Below are positions 63,478 to 64,000 of a stretch of 64,000 bases of DNA, piece after piece (within the stretch, counting starts at the first letter, position 1; every line of letters begins with the position of its first letter). The stretch comes from Novosphingobium sp. 9 (GTDB lineage Bacteria; Pseudomonadota; Alphaproteobacteria; Sphingomonadales; Sphingomonadaceae), in the NCBI RefSeq assembly GCF_025340265.1, contig NZ_CP022708.1:457501-521500 (forward strand), written 5' to 3'. The position numbers and the translations under genes were made by a program. The notes below the pieces were generated by a model. It was not told where the DNA came from, did not search any database, and saw only the letters and a list, made by a program, of their open reading frames with translations.

Positions 63478-63644
63478 TCAGGGACCATTCAGTTGGGGCG
63501 GTCATATTCGCAAGCGCTACTTGGGGGGAGCGCTTCTGGCAACGCGGCTGCTTCTCGACCACTTCCGGCGCCATCACCGATGACATTATCATGCGGTATC
63601 TCGAGCAACATACCTGCAAGGATGGCTTCAGGCCCGCCTCATGA
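63478..63644 (+). pseudogene. Remnant of an IS200/IS605 transposase (TnpA) C-terminus
   Basis: RFWQRGCFSTTSGAITDDII then MRYLEQHTCKDGFRPAS matches the end of IS200-type TnpA proteins (usual form F-W-A-R-G-Y-F-S-T-T-S-G-N-V/I-T-D-D). A preceding HIRKRYLGG in the neighbouring frame fits the residues just before it. The catalytic HUH part and start are missing. It is a truncated relic placed between the small secreted frame and the SDR gene. Confidence 0.7.
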
Positions 63645-63669
63645 TTTACTGGCGTGAGCCGGTCAGCAC

Positions 63670-64000
63670 TCACACCATAGCCTTGCCGACCGAGGCTCCC
63701 CCGTCGATGAACAGGGTCTGCCCGGTGATGAAGGCAGCGTCCTCGCTCATGAGGAAGGCGATTCCGGCGGCGATTTCATCGGGCTTGCCAAAGCGCCCCA
63801 TCGGCACGCCGGACAGGTAGCGCTTCTCGCCCTCGGAGCCGGGCTGGTTGTTGGCGCGGAACAGTTCCGTCTCGGTGGGGCCGGGGGCCACGGCGTTGAC
63901 GGTGATCCCGCTGGTCGCGAGTTCCAGCGCCCAGCTGCGCGTGAAGCTGATGAGCGCCAGCTTGGCGGCGGCATAGGCGGTACGTTCGGGCGCGCCGAGG
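63670..64000 (-). CDS. Short-chain dehydrogenase/reductase, C-terminal part (runs off window)
   Basis: The last 109 residues of an SDR enzyme are present; the N-terminus lies beyond the right edge. The catalytic YAAAK (Y-x-x-x-K) is followed by LALISFTRSWALELATSGIT, VNAVAPGPTETELFRANNQP and GRFGKPDEIAAGIAFLMSED, ending in the canonical AFITGQTLFIDGGASVG. It is an NAD(P)-dependent oxidoreductase of unknown substrate, probably cytoplasmic. Confidence 0.9.
   Translation of the reverse strand, partial: LGAPERTAYAAAKLALISFTRSWALELATSGITVNAVAPGPTETELFRANNQPGSEGEKRYLSGVPMGRFGKPDEIAAGIAFLMSEDAAFITGQTLFIDGGASVGKAMV

Noticed and set aside
1..64000. CRISPR arrays, rRNA operons, tRNA genes or prophage structural genes
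   Set aside because: No regular repeat-spacer pattern, no conserved rRNA blocks, no tRNA cloverleaf ending in CCA that I could recognise and no phage portal, capsid or terminase motifs were seen.

Overview
This is a G+C-rich chromosomal window from an alphaproteobacterium. The density of TonB-dependent receptors, Tat-exported glycosidases, a FecI-type sigma factor and an ectABCD-ask operon point to a sphingomonad of the Novosphingobium/Sphingobium kind. That placement is inferred from gene content and protein style, since the window holds no rRNA or other marker. No tRNA, rRNA or CRISPR array was seen.

Layout. 1-7.5 kb (minus strand): the N-terminus of a tannase/feruloyl-esterase family protein, a secreted mutarotase-like protein, a PhoPQ-like two-component pair, a secreted lactonase-type beta-propeller, a PepSY membrane protein and an exported methyltransferase-fold protein. 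7.8-13.4 kb: a TonB receptor, a convergent FecI-like sigma factor with no FecR beside it, a secreted alpha/beta hydrolase and a GlcG/HbpS-like protein. 13.4-14 kb: decayed insertion-sequence debris. 14-16.2 kb: a LysR/MFS divergent pair. 16.3-23 kb: an EctR-like MarR regulator divergent from ectA-ectB-ectC-ectD-ask (ectoine and hydroxyectoine synthesis), then an MFS transporter. 23.5-33.8 kb: a giant, mosaic, RTX-bearing extracellular nuclease (about 1,780 residues) divergent from its probable type I secretion system (TolC-like, ABC exporter, HlyD-like). 34-37.5 kb: a MarR/CynX-like MFS/hydrolase unit and two small unknown proteins. 37.5-53.8 kb (minus strand): a glycoside-use locus of TetR, GH35, serine hydrolase, AlkK-type acyl-CoA ligase, TonB receptor, an unknown Tat-exported protein, GH78, GH1 and an HSL-type esterase, with several 4-base start/stop overlaps. 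54-61.3 kb: a siderophore receptor, a LysR/aldo-keto reductase/MFS unit, an IS630 remnant, a DUF1508 protein and a FUSC membrane protein. 61.5-64 kb: an IS3-family element, an IS200/IS605 remnant and the C-terminus of a short-chain dehydrogenase.

How the genes work together. Three transport-linked programmes stand out. The first is osmoprotection (ectoine and hydroxyectoine). The second is export of a large calcium-binding nuclease by a dedicated type I system. The third is uptake and stepwise dismantling of an acylated, rhamnose/galactose/glucose-containing glycoside: TonB import, three glycosidases, two ester or amide hydrolases, and CoA activation of the released acid.

A technical point affects reading of the window. 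Nine otherwise convincing genes each carry one reading-frame break. Each break is cured by adding a single base, usually in a G or C run, and all nine spans leave remainder 2 when divided by 3. I read these as single-base losses in the assembled sequence rather than nine pseudogenes, and annotate the full spans.
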